From contig NZ_JAAFGZ010000015.1 of the NCBI RefSeq assembly GCF_010365105.1, positions 1 through 64,000 on the forward strand: a stretch of DNA of 64,000 bases, in the 5' to 3' direction. The position numbers and the translations under genes are program-made. The DNA is from Polaromonas sp. (GTDB lineage Bacteria; Pseudomonadota; Gammaproteobacteria; Burkholderiales; Burkholderiaceae_C). Each line of letters starts with the position of its first letter. Position 1 is the first letter of the stretch. The notes below the pieces were generated by a model. It did not search any database and was not told the origin of the DNA. It saw only the letters and a list, made by a program, of their open reading frames with translations. Shown here piece by piece: positions 8,512 to 16,548 of the stretch.

Positions 8512-9087
8512 GTGACGATTGCGCCCGACACTGCCCCTTCCTTTGACTACGAGCAGGCCCTGCGCGGCTGCGCCCGGGACGACCGCCAGGCATTGCAGGA
8601 CATCTATCGCCAGGAAAGCCGCCATTTGCTGGGCGTGGCGCTGCGCATCGTGCGCCAGCGACAGCAGGCCGAAGACGTGCTGCACGATGCGTTCATGGCC
8701 ATCTGGACCCAAGCTGCCAGCTTCGACGCCACGCGCGGTTCCGGGCGTGGCTGGATTTACAGCGTGACCCGCAACCTGGCGCTCAACAGCGTGCGCAATG
8801 GCGCACGGGAGGTGCCGGTCGACGAGGAAACCGCCGAAGCGCTGGACGCGCAGGCCTCGATGGAGGCGCACCGCCAGCTGGCCGATGCCTTTGAAATGCA
8901 CGCCAGCCTGGGCCGGCTGAACGATTGCCTGTCGCGGTTGGAGCCGGCGCGGCGAAACTGCATTTTGTACGCCTATGTCGATGGTTGCTCGCACGGCGAA
9001 ATTGCCGCGCGCACCCAGACGCCGCTGGGCACCGTCAAGGCCTGGATCAAGCGCGGCATGGGCAGCCTGCGGGAGTGCATGGCATGA
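8512..9087 (+). CDS. ECF-type RNA polymerase sigma factor, group with RskA-like anti-sigma
   Basis: A 191-residue sigma-70 family protein lacking regions 1 and 3. Region 2 includes 'AEDVLHDAFMAIWTQAASFDATRGSGRGWIYSVTRNLALNSVRN' (split here by its sub-regions 2.2-2.4). Region 4 is the helix-turn-helix 'RRNCILYAYVDGCSHGEIAARTQTPLGTVKAWIKRGM'. The start is GTG at 8512 (MTIAPDTAPS). The next gene, 55 bp on, is a single-pass anti-sigma protein, so activity is probably controlled by sequestration at the membrane. ECF factors usually activate their own promoter, but I could not identify a matching -35/-10 pair upstream. Confidence 0.9.
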   Translation: MTIAPDTAPSFDYEQALRGCARDDRQALQDIYRQESRHLLGVALRIVRQRQQAEDVLHDAFMAIWTQAASFDATRGSGRGWIYSVTRNLALNSVRNGAREVPVDEETAEALDAQASMEAHRQLADAFEMHASLGRLNDCLSRLEPARRNCILYAYVDGCSHGEIAARTQTPLGTVKAWIKRGMGSLRECMA

Positions 9088-9142
9088 GCTGTTCATCAAT
9101 TCCAGCGCAGACTCATGAATGTGTGCCGCACAGGGGTCTGCC

Positions 9143-9886
9143 ATGAATCCGCTTGATCGTGATGAACTGGCTGGCGAGTATGTGCTGGGCACCTTGTCGG
9201 CCACGCGTCGCCGTGACGTTGAACAACGCCTGCCGGGCGACGCAGACCTGCGCCAGGCGGTGCAGCGCTGGCAGGAACAGTTGCTGCCGCTGGCGGCACT
9301 GGCCGATCCAGTAGAGCCTTCTGCCCGGTTGTGGGGCCGGATTGAAGCCAGCCTTGATGCCATTGCCGCACCGTCTGCGCCGCCGCTTGACGTCGTCACC
9401 AAACCCCGCCGTTCACGGCGTCTGGAGGCCGCCGGCTGGTGGCACAGCGTGAAGCTTTGGCGCGGCCTGGCTGGCACCGGTTTTGCTGCGGCTGCGGTAT
9501 TGGCCTCTGTGCTGGCGACGCGCCTGGGGGCGTTGCCACCGGTCGCGCCTGAATACCTGGTGGTGCTGGTGGCGCCTCAGGACAAGGCGCCAGGCTGGGT
9601 GGTTCAAGCCAGCAGCCCGCAATCGCTGAGCCTGATTCCGTTGGGACAGAGCGACGTGCCGGCTGAAAAATCATTGCAGTTCTGGACCAAGGGCGACAAC
9701 TGGAAAGGCCCTGTGTCGCTGGGCCTGGTCAAACCCGGCGAGACGGTACGCATCCCGCTGGACAAGCTGCCGCCACTGCAGCCCAACCAGTTGTTCGAAT
9801 TGACGCTGGAGCCCGCCAATGGCTCGCCGACCAACCGGCCCACCGGACCGATCCAGTTCATTGGCCGGGCCGTCAAGGTGACGTAA
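9143..9886 (+). CDS. RskA-family anti-sigma factor
   Basis: A 247-residue membrane protein. The N-terminal ~95 residues form the sigma-binding module ('LDRDELAGEYVLGTLSATRRRDVEQRL', then 'RWQEQLLPLAAL'). A transmembrane segment follows near residues 108-130 ('GTGFAAAAVLASVLATRLGAL'-like stretch). The C-terminal periplasmic domain resembles RskA ('YLVVLVAPQDKAPGWVVQA', 'KPGETVRIPLDKLPPL'). The HxxxCxxC zinc motif of ZAS anti-sigmas is absent. The ATG at 9143 is preceded by AGGGG; a start 24 bp upstream lacks this. It should hold the preceding ECF sigma factor inactive until a signal triggers release or proteolysis. Confidence 0.85.
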   Translation: MNPLDRDELAGEYVLGTLSATRRRDVEQRLPGDADLRQAVQRWQEQLLPLAALADPVEPSARLWGRIEASLDAIAAPSAPPLDVVTKPRRSRRLEAAGWWHSVKLWRGLAGTGFAAAAVLASVLATRLGALPPVAPEYLVVLVAPQDKAPGWVVQASSPQSLSLIPLGQSDVPAEKSLQFWTKGDNWKGPVSLGLVKPGETVRIPLDKLPPLQPNQLFELTLEPANGSPTNRPTGPIQFIGRAVKVT

Positions 9887-9911
9887 ACGCGGACCTTGCC
9901 GGGATTCAAGA

Positions 9912-9968
9912 GAAAAATGGCTCTTGCGCATAGTGGGCTTGCGCAAGACGCTATTAAAAAGCTAGCAA
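9912..9968 (+). repeat. Dispersed two-stem repeat, copy R3
   Basis: The first stem is clean: CTTGCGC near 9922-9928 pairs with GCGCAAG near 9941-9947. It is followed by GCTATTAAAAAGCTAGC. The copy lies in the convergent junction between the anti-sigma gene and livM, directly before a terminator. Confidence 0.75.
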
Positions 9969-9973
9969 AATGA

Positions 9974-10010
9974 AAAAAGTGCGCTGCAAGTTGCCTTGCG
10001 CGCACTTTTT
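9974..10010. terminator. Bidirectional rho-independent terminator
   Basis: AAAAAGTGCGC at 9974-9984 is the reverse complement of GCGCACTTTTT at 10000-10010, so the stem ends in a T-run in both directions. It separates the converging anti-sigma and livM genes and can serve both. Confidence 0.8.
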
Positions 10011-10025
10011 CCGGAACCGGCAACC

Positions 10026-10994
10026 TCAGGCCTGTTTGGCGTCCAGTTGTGCAGCGGCCTTGCGGCGCTCACGGAATGCCTGCAACTCGCCAACCACGCC
10101 CTTGCGGAAGGCCAGCACGCAGAGCACAAAGATCACGCCAATGATGACCGTGACCCATGAACCGACCTTGTCGGCCAGCAGGTTCTGCAGCGAAATCACG
10201 ATGCCCGCGCCCATTACCGGGCCAAAGAAGGTGCCGACGCCGCCGAGCAGCGACATCAGGATCACTTCGCCGGACATGGACCAGTGCACGTCGGACAGCG
10301 TGGCAAAGCCCATGACCAGCGTCTTGAGCGAGCCGGCCAGGCCGGCCAGCGCTGCTGACAAGGTAAAGGCCAGCAGCTTGTAGCGGTCCACCTGGTAGCC
10401 GAGCGAAATGGCGCGTGGCTCGTTTTCCCGGATCATCTTGAGCACCTGGCCAAACGGCGAGTTGACGATGCGCGTGATGAACAGGAAGCACAGCACGAAA
10501 ACAGCCACCACGAAGTAGTACATGGTGTTGTCTGGCCGGAGTGAAATCATGCCGAACAATTCGCCGCGCCGCACCCCCTGCAGGCCATCTTCTCCACCGG
10601 TGAACGGCGCCTGCAGGCAAACGAAATACACCATCTGGGCAATGGCCAGCGTGATCATGGCAAAGTAAATGCCCTGTCGGCGAATCGCCACCATGCCGAC
10701 CACCAGCCCGATCAGCCCGGCGCCCACGGTACCGGCCAGAATGGCTGTTTCAGGCGTCCAGCCCTGCGACTTGACGAACCAGCCGGTGATGTAGGCGGCC
10801 GAGCCGAAAAACGCCGCATGGCCGAACGACAGCAGGCCGGTAAAGCCCAGCAGCAGGTTGAAGGCGCAGGCAAACAGCGCAAAGCACAGCAGCTTCATGA
10901 CAAACACCGGATACAGCCCGATAAACGGCGCGACCAGCAGGAATGCCAAGAGTGCAATGTAGGTGATGCGGGTGATTTTTTTCGAAGTGTTCAT
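10026..10994 (-). CDS. livM: Branched-chain amino acid/urea-type ABC transporter permease, LivM family
   Basis: A 322-residue inner-membrane permease with many hydrophobic segments. LivM hallmarks are 'ACAFNLLLGFTGLLSFGHAAFFGSAAYI' (split over two helices), 'RRQGIYFAMITLAIAQMVYF', and the cytoplasmic loop 'MIRENEPRAISLGYQVDRYKLLAF' that contacts the ATPases. The start is ATG at 10994 (MNTSKKITRI) with GGAAA upstream. The frame is open for 54 more codons, but that part is translated repeat DNA (copy B1). It is the last gene of a cluster read livG-livF-binding protein-livH-livM. The imported ligand is probably an amino acid or small carboxylate. Confidence 0.9.
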   Translation of the reverse strand: MNTSKKITRITYIALLAFLLVAPFIGLYPVFVMKLLCFALFACAFNLLLGFTGLLSFGHAAFFGSAAYITGWFVKSQGWTPETAILAGTVGAGLIGLVVGMVAIRRQGIYFAMITLAIAQMVYFVCLQAPFTGGEDGLQGVRRGELFGMISLRPDNTMYYFVVAVFVLCFLFITRIVNSPFGQVLKMIRENEPRAISLGYQVDRYKLLAFTLSAALAGLAGSLKTLVMGFATLSDVHWSMSGEVILMSLLGGVGTFFGPVMGAGIVISLQNLLADKVGSWVTVIIGVIFVLCVLAFRKGVVGELQAFRERRKAAAQLDAKQA

Positions 10995-11073
10995 TGCGTG
11001 TTTCCAAAATTCAGCGCATGCGGTGCGGAGGCTTGTATTCCCAAGTTCCGGCCGCAGGACCGGCTTTGCCGGA

Positions 11074-11135
11074 CTGCAGGCGGGGCGGCCCCCTCGGGGG
11101 GAAGCGAACCACACGAAGTGGGGAGCGTGGGGGCC
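11074..11135. repeat. GC-rich interspersed repeat, copy B1
   Basis: The segment runs 'GGGGCGGCCCCCTCGGGG...' to '...GGGGAGCGTGGGGGCC' and is homologous, in reverse orientation, to 39822-39900. It fills most of the 145-bp gap between livH and livM. I recall the same sequence type as common in Comamonadaceae genomes. Its internal CCCCCTCGGGGGG can form a tight hairpin, so it may reduce transcription into livM. Confidence 0.7.
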
Positions 11136-11139
11136 ATGT

Positions 11140-12024
11140 TCACGCTTCTTTGCCAAACAAGCCAGCCGGGCGAACCATCAGCACCAGCACCATCACGACG
11201 AACACCACGATATTCGAGGCTTCGGGGTAGAAAACCCGGGTCATGCCTTCGATCAGGCCGAGTGCCAGGCCGGTGATGACCGAGCCCAGAATCGAGCCCA
11301 TGCCGCCAATCACCACCACCGCAAACACCACGATGATGAGGTTCGAGCCCATCAGCGGGTTGACCTGGATGATGGGGGCTGCCAGCACACCGGCCAGTGC
11401 GGCCAGAGCCGCGCCTGCGCCATAGGTCAGCATGACCATCATCGGCACGTTGATGCCGAAGGTCTGCACCAATGCAGAGTTTTCAGTTCCGGCGCGCAGA
11501 TAAGCGCCCAGCCGCGTGCGCTCGATGATGAACCAGGTGCCCAGGCAGACCACCAGCGACACCACCACCACCCAGGCGCGGTAGTTCGGCAGGATCATGA
11601 AACCCAGGTTGGTCGCGCCCGACAGCAACTCCGGCACCGGATAGGACTGGCCCGACGCGCCATACAGTTCGCGAAAAACGCCTTCGACAATCAGCGCCAG
11701 GCCAAAGGTCAGCAACAGTCCATACAACGGGTCGAGCTTGTACAGGTGTTTCAGGAAGAGTCGCTCGATCACCACGCCAAAGGCACCCACCAACAGCGGC
11801 GCCAGGAACAGGGCAAACCAGTAATTGATGCCGAATTTGTCGAGCATGATCCAGGCGGCAAACGCGCCCAGCATGTACAGCGCGCCGTGCGCAAAATTGA
11901 CGACGCCCAGCAGGCCAAAGATGACCGCCAGACCCAGGCTGAGCATGGCGTAAAAGGCGCCGTTGACCAGGCCCAGCAGTAGCTGGCCCAGAAATGCTTG
12001 ATAAGGAATACCGAAGATTTCCAT
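11140..12024 (-). CDS. livH: Branched-chain amino acid-type ABC transporter permease, LivH family
   Basis: A 294-residue polytopic permease. The N-terminus 'LLLGLVNGAFYAMLSLGLAV' and 'FGLLGVVNFAHGALYMLGA' are LivH hallmarks. 'RAGTENSALVQTFGINV' is the cytoplasmic coupling loop, and 'ALAALAGVLAAP' and 'VIGGMGSILGSVITGLALG' complete the pattern. It pairs with LivM to form the membrane channel. It lies downstream of the binding-protein gene, beyond a hairpin with a T-run, so permease expression is probably lower than that of the binding protein. Its stop codon sits five bases from repeat B1. Confidence 0.92.
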   Translation of the reverse strand: MEIFGIPYQAFLGQLLLGLVNGAFYAMLSLGLAVIFGLLGVVNFAHGALYMLGAFAAWIMLDKFGINYWFALFLAPLLVGAFGVVIERLFLKHLYKLDPLYGLLLTFGLALIVEGVFRELYGASGQSYPVPELLSGATNLGFMILPNYRAWVVVVSLVVCLGTWFIIERTRLGAYLRAGTENSALVQTFGINVPMMVMLTYGAGAALAALAGVLAAPIIQVNPLMGSNLIIVVFAVVVIGGMGSILGSVITGLALGLIEGMTRVFYPEASNIVVFVVMVLVLMVRPAGLFGKEA

Positions 12025-12056
12025 GGAGGTCCGTCAGTTCATGGCTTGAGATCAAT

Positions 12057-12093
12057 AAAAAAAGGCGGCCAGTCACAGCTGTGACCTGCCGCC
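12057..12093 (-). terminator. Hairpin with T-run after binding-protein gene 1
   Basis: On the minus strand, GGCGGCAGGTCACAG pairs with CTGTGACTGGCCGCC (12064-12093) with one internal mismatch and is followed by seven T (12057-12063). It lies between the binding-protein gene and livH. It probably acts as a partial terminator or 3' stabiliser that makes more binding protein than permease. Confidence 0.8.
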
Positions 12094-12105
12094 TTGGGAA
12101 TCAGC

Positions 12106-13299
12106 TTACTTTTTAGTCAGCGCACATTTGGACTCGGCCGCCGTGGTGAAGGCCTGCTCGCCCGGAATCGTGGAAACCAGTTTGTAGTAGTCCCATGGAG
12201 CGGTCGATTCCTTGGCTGACTTGACCTGGAACAGGTACATGTCATGGATCATCCGGCCGTCGGCACGGATCTGGCCCTTGTTGTAGAAGTCGTCGATCTT
12301 CATCGACTTGAGGGTGCTCATGACCTTGTCACCATCCGTGGTGCCAGCGGCCTGCACGGCTTTCAGGTAGGTCGTCGTGACCGAATAGTCGGCGGCCTGC
12401 AGGCTGGAAGGCATGCGCTTGTATTTCTCGAAGAAGCGCTTGGCAAACTTGCGCGAGGCGTCATCCTGGTTCCAGTACCAGCTGTCGGCCAGCTGCAGGC
12501 CTTCGGTGTTGGAGAGGCCCAGGCTGTGCACGTCGTTGATGAACACCAGCAAGCCGGCAATCTTCATGGATTTGTTGATGCCAAACTCACGCGCGGCCTT
12601 CATCGCATTGGTGAAGTCGCCGCCTGCATTGGCCAGTGCCAGAACCTGGGCCTTGGACGATTGGGCCTGCAGCAGGAAAGACGAGAAGTCGGATGCATTG
12701 AGCGGGTGACGAACCGCACCGACGACGGTGCCGCCGTTGGCCTTGACCACGGTGGACGCATCGCTTTCGAGCGAGTGGCCGAATGCATAGTCAGCCGTCA
12801 GGAAGAACCAGCTTTTGGCGCCAGACTTCACCAGGGCCGTGCCGGCCACCTTGGCCAGCGCCACGGTGTCGTAGGCGTAATGCACGGTGTAAGGCGAGCA
12901 GGCTTCATTGGTCAGGCGGGCCGAGCCAGGGCCAATGGCCATGAAAGGGCGTTTTCTTTCCTGGGCGATCTTGGCCATGGCCAGGGCCGTGCCCGAGTTG
13001 GTGCCGCCGATCAACATTGACAGGCCGTCGTTGTCAATCCATTCGCGGGCCTTGGAGCTGGCGATGTCAGCCTTGTTCTGGTGGTCGGCCGAGAGCACTT
13101 CAATCGGCCGGTTCAAGACCTTGCCGCCGAAGTCCTGCACAGCCCAATTGACCATTTCGGCGCCGGCAGGGCCGTCAATGTCGGCATACAGGCTGGACAT
13201 GTCGGTGATAAAACCGATTTTGACCGGGCCGGTGTTCTGCGCGGAAGCGACTGCAGCAAATCCGAGGGTCATCGAGAGGGCGAGTAGTTTGAGTTTCAT
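12106..13299 (-). CDS. ABC transporter periplasmic binding protein, LivK-like
   Basis: A 397-residue exported protein of the type I periplasmic binding fold used by HAAT transporters. The signal peptide is 'MKLKLLALSMTLGFAAVASA', cut before QNTGPVKIG. The mature part shows 'IGFITDMSSLYADIDGPAG', 'KAREWIDNDGLSMLIGGTNSG' and 'LTADYAFGHSLESDASTVV'. Within the group, 'SPYTVHYAYDT' and 'GQIRADGRMIHDMYLFQVK' resemble proteins often annotated as binding proteins for aromatic or other carboxylates and not classical leucine, but the ligand cannot be assigned. It is unusual in lying third in the cluster, after both ATPases. Confidence 0.9.
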   Translation of the reverse strand: MKLKLLALSMTLGFAAVASAQNTGPVKIGFITDMSSLYADIDGPAGAEMVNWAVQDFGGKVLNRPIEVLSADHQNKADIASSKAREWIDNDGLSMLIGGTNSGTALAMAKIAQERKRPFMAIGPGSARLTNEACSPYTVHYAYDTVALAKVAGTALVKSGAKSWFFLTADYAFGHSLESDASTVVKANGGTVVGAVRHPLNASDFSSFLLQAQSSKAQVLALANAGGDFTNAMKAAREFGINKSMKIAGLLVFINDVHSLGLSNTEGLQLADSWYWNQDDASRKFAKRFFEKYKRMPSSLQAADYSVTTTYLKAVQAAGTTDGDKVMSTLKSMKIDDFYNKGQIRADGRMIHDMYLFQVKSAKESTAPWDYYKLVSTIPGEQAFTTAAESKCALTKK

Positions 13300-13366
13300 T
13301 GTTTTGTCTCCTGGGTGGGTAGTGAAAAAAGTGGAAAAGTTGAAAAAAGGCGGACAGGCTTGTGGC

Positions 13367-14071
13367 CTACACGCCCAGGTATTCCTGCAGCATGCCCATG
13401 TTCTGGCTCAGCTCGGACTGGGCAAACTGCTTGACAATCTGGCCGTGCTCCATCACGTAGAAGCGGTCGGCCAGCGGCGCGGCAAAGCGGAAGTTCTGCT
13501 CGACCAGCACGATGGTGTAGCCCTTGGCCTTGAGCGCCAGGATCATTTCGGCCAGTTTCTGGACAATCACCGGCGCCAGGCCTTCGGAAATTTCGTCAAG
13601 CAGCAGCAGCCGCGCGCCGGTGCGCAGGATGCGCGCCACCGCCAGCATCTGCTGCTCGCCGCCCGACAGGCGGGTGCCGGGGCTGTTGGCGCGTTCCTTC
13701 AGGTTGGGGAACATGGCGTAGATCTCGTCGATGCTCATGCCGCCTGGTGCGATCGTTGGCGGCAGCATCAGGTTTTCTTCGGTCGAGAGGCTGGCGAAAA
13801 TGCCGCGCTCCTCGGGGCAGTAACCCACGCCCAGCCGGGCCACCTTGTGTGGTGCGAGCTTCAGGGCTTCCTCGCCGTTGATCCTGATCGAGCCCTTGCG
13901 CGCGCCGGTCAGGCCGACGATGGCGCGCAGGGTGGTGGTGCGGCCGGCGCCGTTGCGGCCGAGCAGGGTGACGACCTCGCCCTCGTTCACGGTCATGTTG
14001 ACGCCATGCAGGATGTGCGACTCGCCATACCAGGCGTGCAGGTCTTCGATGCGCAGAAATTCTTTGCTCAT
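13367..14071 (-). CDS. livF: Branched-chain amino acid-type ABC ATPase, LivF family, Walker A Lys-to-Arg
   Basis: A 234-residue cytosolic ATPase subunit. The Walker A reads 'GRNGAGRTTT': Arg44 stands where the nucleotide-binding Lys is expected, and the codon on the coding strand is CGC. Other motifs are intact: Q-loop region 'LGVGYCPEERGIFASL', signature 'LSGGEQQMLAVAR', Walker B 'LLLLDEISEGLAP', and 'VLVEQNFRFA' where LivF proteins commonly have Gln at the switch position. It lies two bases downstream of livG. Either the Arg is tolerated, or the LivG subunit does most of the hydrolysis. LivF of transporter 2 has a normal Lys. Confidence 0.92.
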   Translation of the reverse strand: MSKEFLRIEDLHAWYGESHILHGVNMTVNEGEVVTLLGRNGAGRTTTLRAIVGLTGARKGSIRINGEEALKLAPHKVARLGVGYCPEERGIFASLSTEENLMLPPTIAPGGMSIDEIYAMFPNLKERANSPGTRLSGGEQQMLAVARILRTGARLLLLDEISEGLAPVIVQKLAEMILALKAKGYTIVLVEQNFRFAAPLADRFYVMEHGQIVKQFAQSELSQNMGMLQEYLGV

Positions 14072-14073
14072 GA

Positions 14074-14841
14074 TCAGTGCGCTCCTTGCAGGGCGGTGTC
14101 CGCCGTGCCCATGTAGGCCTCGATGACCAGCGGGTTCTTCGACACATCGGCATACGGGCCGTCGGCAATGATGGCGCCGCGCTGCAGCACCGTGATGCGG
14201 TCGGCGATGGAAGACACCACGTTCATGTTGTGCTCGACCATCAGGATGGTGCGGCCGGCCGAGACTTTCTTGATCAGCTGCGTGACCCGGTCCACGTCCT
14301 CGTGGCCCATGCCCTGCGTGGGTTCGTCGAGCAGCATCAGCTCGGGCTCCAGCGCCAGCGTGGTCGCCAGTTCCAGTGCGCGCTTGCGGCCATAAGGCAG
14401 GCTGACCGTGAGCACGTCGGCAAACTGGCCCAGATCGACCTCATCCAGCAGGGCGCGGGCACGGTCGTGCAGGTGGTACAACGTACTTTCGGATTTCCAG
14501 AAATGAAACGAGGTGCCTTCGTTGCGCTGCAGCGCGGCGCGCACGTTTTCCAGCACCGTCATGTGCGGGAACACGGCGGAGATCTGGAACGAGCGGACGA
14601 TGCCGCGCCGGGCGGTCTGCGCCGGCTTTTCAAAGGTGATGTCGGTGCCGTTGAAGGTGATGCTGCCGCGCGTGGGCGTCAGGAACTTGGTCAGCAGGTT
14701 GAAGAAGGTGGTCTTGCCGGCGCCATTGGGGCCGATGAGCGCATGAATGTGCCCGCGCTGGACTTTCAGGTCCACATTGTTGACCGCAATGAATCCCTTG
14801 AATTCCTTGGTCAGGCTGCGCGTTTCAAGAATGAAATCCAC
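14074..14841 (-). CDS. livG: Branched-chain amino acid-type ABC ATPase, LivG family
   Basis: A 255-residue ATPase with a canonical Walker A 'GPNGAGKTTFFNLL', LivG-specific 'ARRGIVRSFQISAVFPHMTVLENV', signature region 'VSLPYGRKRALELATTLA', Walker B 'LMLLDEPTQGM' and H-loop 'ILMVEHNM'. I choose GTG at 14841 (VDFILETRSL) because CGGAGAG lies 11 bases upstream and family proteins begin here. An ATG at 14919 is in frame but its extension looks non-coding. It is the first gene of the minus-strand cluster, so the promoter should lie in 14842-15000. Confidence 0.9.
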   Translation of the reverse strand: MDFILETRSLTKEFKGFIAVNNVDLKVQRGHIHALIGPNGAGKTTFFNLLTKFLTPTRGSITFNGTDITFEKPAQTARRGIVRSFQISAVFPHMTVLENVRAALQRNEGTSFHFWKSESTLYHLHDRARALLDEVDLGQFADVLTVSLPYGRKRALELATTLALEPELMLLDEPTQGMGHEDVDRVTQLIKKVSAGRTILMVEHNMNVVSSIADRITVLQRGAIIADGPYADVSKNPLVIEAYMGTADTALQGAH

Positions 14842-15271
14842 TGGCAAATTGGCTCTCCGGCAGGTTGGGTTGACTTCACGGTGCGTCTGAAAACAGACAG
14901 CTTCGGCTTCGTGAAACACAGGCCTTTATCCTAGCCAGACCCCTCTGTGGAAGATACCGGGTTAGACCCTTAGGTAGTTTTTCGTAATGAAAGGTTAGTG
15001 TCAGGTTCCTTCTTTGATGGGTTCGCTGGATTGAAAGCGAAGCCTCGGAACCCGCAGATTGTTGGCCACGGTGCTTCCATGCAACAGCCTGCGGCGTGCG
15101 CCTTGCGCAGCCTCTGGCTGTGGTGGCTTGCTCCCAAGAGCAGCCAGCCAATCCATTCATGATTTTGGGTAAAAAGTGTCAATTCCGCTTTGCTGGCAAG
15201 CCCGGACAGCTATCAAATTTTTTTCACAACCTTTCATGGCCGTGCTGCTGCGCTGTGCGACGATGGCGCCC
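14842..15271. other. Divergent intergenic region between livG and the DUF6352 gene
   Basis: This 430-bp gap should hold promoters for both directions. I see a regulatory-looking motif at 14957-14980 (listed separately). At 15208-15223, CAGCTATCAAATTTTTTT resembles the AT-rich part of the R repeats without the first stem, so it may be a decayed copy. Short open frames here show no family features. The rest is unexplained. Confidence 0.4.
14957..14980 (-). promoter_or_regulatory. Possible regulator site upstream of livG
   Basis: The minus strand reads ACTACCTAAGGGTCTAACCC: an ACTACYTA box joined to the imperfect inverted repeat GGGTCTAACCC. A related ACTACTTA box with spaced GGGG/CCCC blocks lies before the second liv-type cluster at 23626-23660. 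Both could be bound by NarL/LuxR-family response regulators, which is inference from resemblance and position. Confidence 0.35.
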
Positions 15272-16342
15272 ATGCAAAATTTCTGGCCTTCCAGCGGATT
15301 CACCCCGCTTCAGCGCAACCCTCGCGGCTGGCTGCTGCCAACCGACGATTTCCTGCGGCTTTTCCTGGCCCGTCCGGAACTGGCGCCAGTGCCAGAATCC
15401 TGCCCGGCCGAACGGGCCTTGCATGCGGCCCTGCTGGCATGGCCGTCCAGGCCGGTCACGCCTGCCGACGTGCAGAAGGTGCAGGACCAGGATGTCGGCG
15501 ACAGCTACCAGTTCTTTTTGCGCTTTCGCGACGGCCTGCTGGCCGCCGGCACACTTGAAGCCTATTACCTGGGCCTGTTCGCGCGCGACGGAACGGGTCT
15601 CATCACCATCCCGCCGCTGTTCATCGACCTGCTGGCGCAGGCCATCACCCACAACCTGCTGCACGAATCGGGTGACGCCTACGAAGTGCGTGCCGGAGAA
15701 ATGCTGTTTCGCCCCCAGCGAATCAGCACGCAGGACGGCCAGGTGCTGAGCGGCGACCGTGCAGTGCTTGACCTGCTGAGCCAGACCGGCGGTGTGGGCG
15801 ACTTCGGGCGTTTCCTGGCTGAAGCCGGCGCGCCGCAACCAGGCATCAGCCTGCAGGTGCTCGGCGATGACAATGCGCCTGACTATTGGCTGCAGGCCGA
15901 GAAGCATGCCTTCCTGCTCGACCTGACGCATGAAATCACCCACGACCTGAGCCATGGCCTGGCTTTTACCCTGACCCGCGCACGCTCGGGGCTCAAGGCC
16001 ATTGCCAGCGTGCTGCAAAAATGGGTGTGGCATTTCCTGGGCGTCAGGGTCACCATCCGGCCGCTTCAGAAAATCGACGACAGCGCCTGGCGCTGGCATC
16101 TCGGGCTGGATGCAGAGGCGACCGCGCTGCTGAACGACCTGTACGAGGGCAGGGAGGTGGAACCTGCACGGCTGCAGCGCCTGGTCAGCCTGTTCCGGCT
16201 GGACTTTGCCGACACGCAGGAGATGCGTTCGGACGTAGCCGGCAAGCCCGTCTACCTGGGGTTGATGATGAATGCTGACGGCGTGCTCAGGCTCAAGCCG
16301 CAGAACCTGCTGGTGAACCTTCCGCTGCGGCCGTCGATGTAG
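15272..16342 (+). CDS. DUF6352 family protein
   Basis: A 356-residue protein that I recognise as DUF6352, found mainly in Burkholderiales. The opening 'FWPSSGFTPLQRNPRGWLLPTDDFLRLFLARPELAPVPESC' (in two blocks), 'LEAYYLGLF' and 'LIPPLFIDLLAQAI'-like segments are typical. There is no signal peptide, membrane segment or catalytic motif that I can name. Many members are described only as hypothetical. The start is placed at ATG 15272 (MQNFW); an ATG at 15263 is equally possible, and the frame is open back to 15176. It is not obviously linked to its neighbours. Confidence 0.75.
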   Translation: MQNFWPSSGFTPLQRNPRGWLLPTDDFLRLFLARPELAPVPESCPAERALHAALLAWPSRPVTPADVQKVQDQDVGDSYQFFLRFRDGLLAAGTLEAYYLGLFARDGTGLITIPPLFIDLLAQAITHNLLHESGDAYEVRAGEMLFRPQRISTQDGQVLSGDRAVLDLLSQTGGVGDFGRFLAEAGAPQPGISLQVLGDDNAPDYWLQAEKHAFLLDLTHEITHDLSHGLAFTLTRARSGLKAIASVLQKWVWHFLGVRVTIRPLQKIDDSAWRWHLGLDAEATALLNDLYEGREVEPARLQRLVSLFRLDFADTQEMRSDVAGKPVYLGLMMNADGVLRLKPQNLLVNLPLRPSM

Positions 16343-16548
16343 CCCAGGCTCCCGACCTGTGGGTGCCTGTGCGCCACGTTTTCCAACGCGTCGGCCATCG
16401 CCGTACCAGACGGCCGTCTGCCGTGAACATAGGGATATCAGCAGGCCGTGTGGTGACTGCGCGCCCTAAAATGGCGGCCAGCATGCTGACCGCCGCGCTG
16501 TACGCAGGGCCCGGCCTTCCTTCAGCAGATCCACCCTGGAGATTTTTC

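Noticed and set aside
7918-9477. 519-codon minus-strand open frame
   Set aside because: It runs opposite the DUF3455, sigma and anti-sigma genes and has no recognisable content.
10995-11156. 54-residue N-terminal extension of LivM
   Set aside because: It is translated repeat B1; the normal LivM N-terminus with a ribosome site is at 10994.
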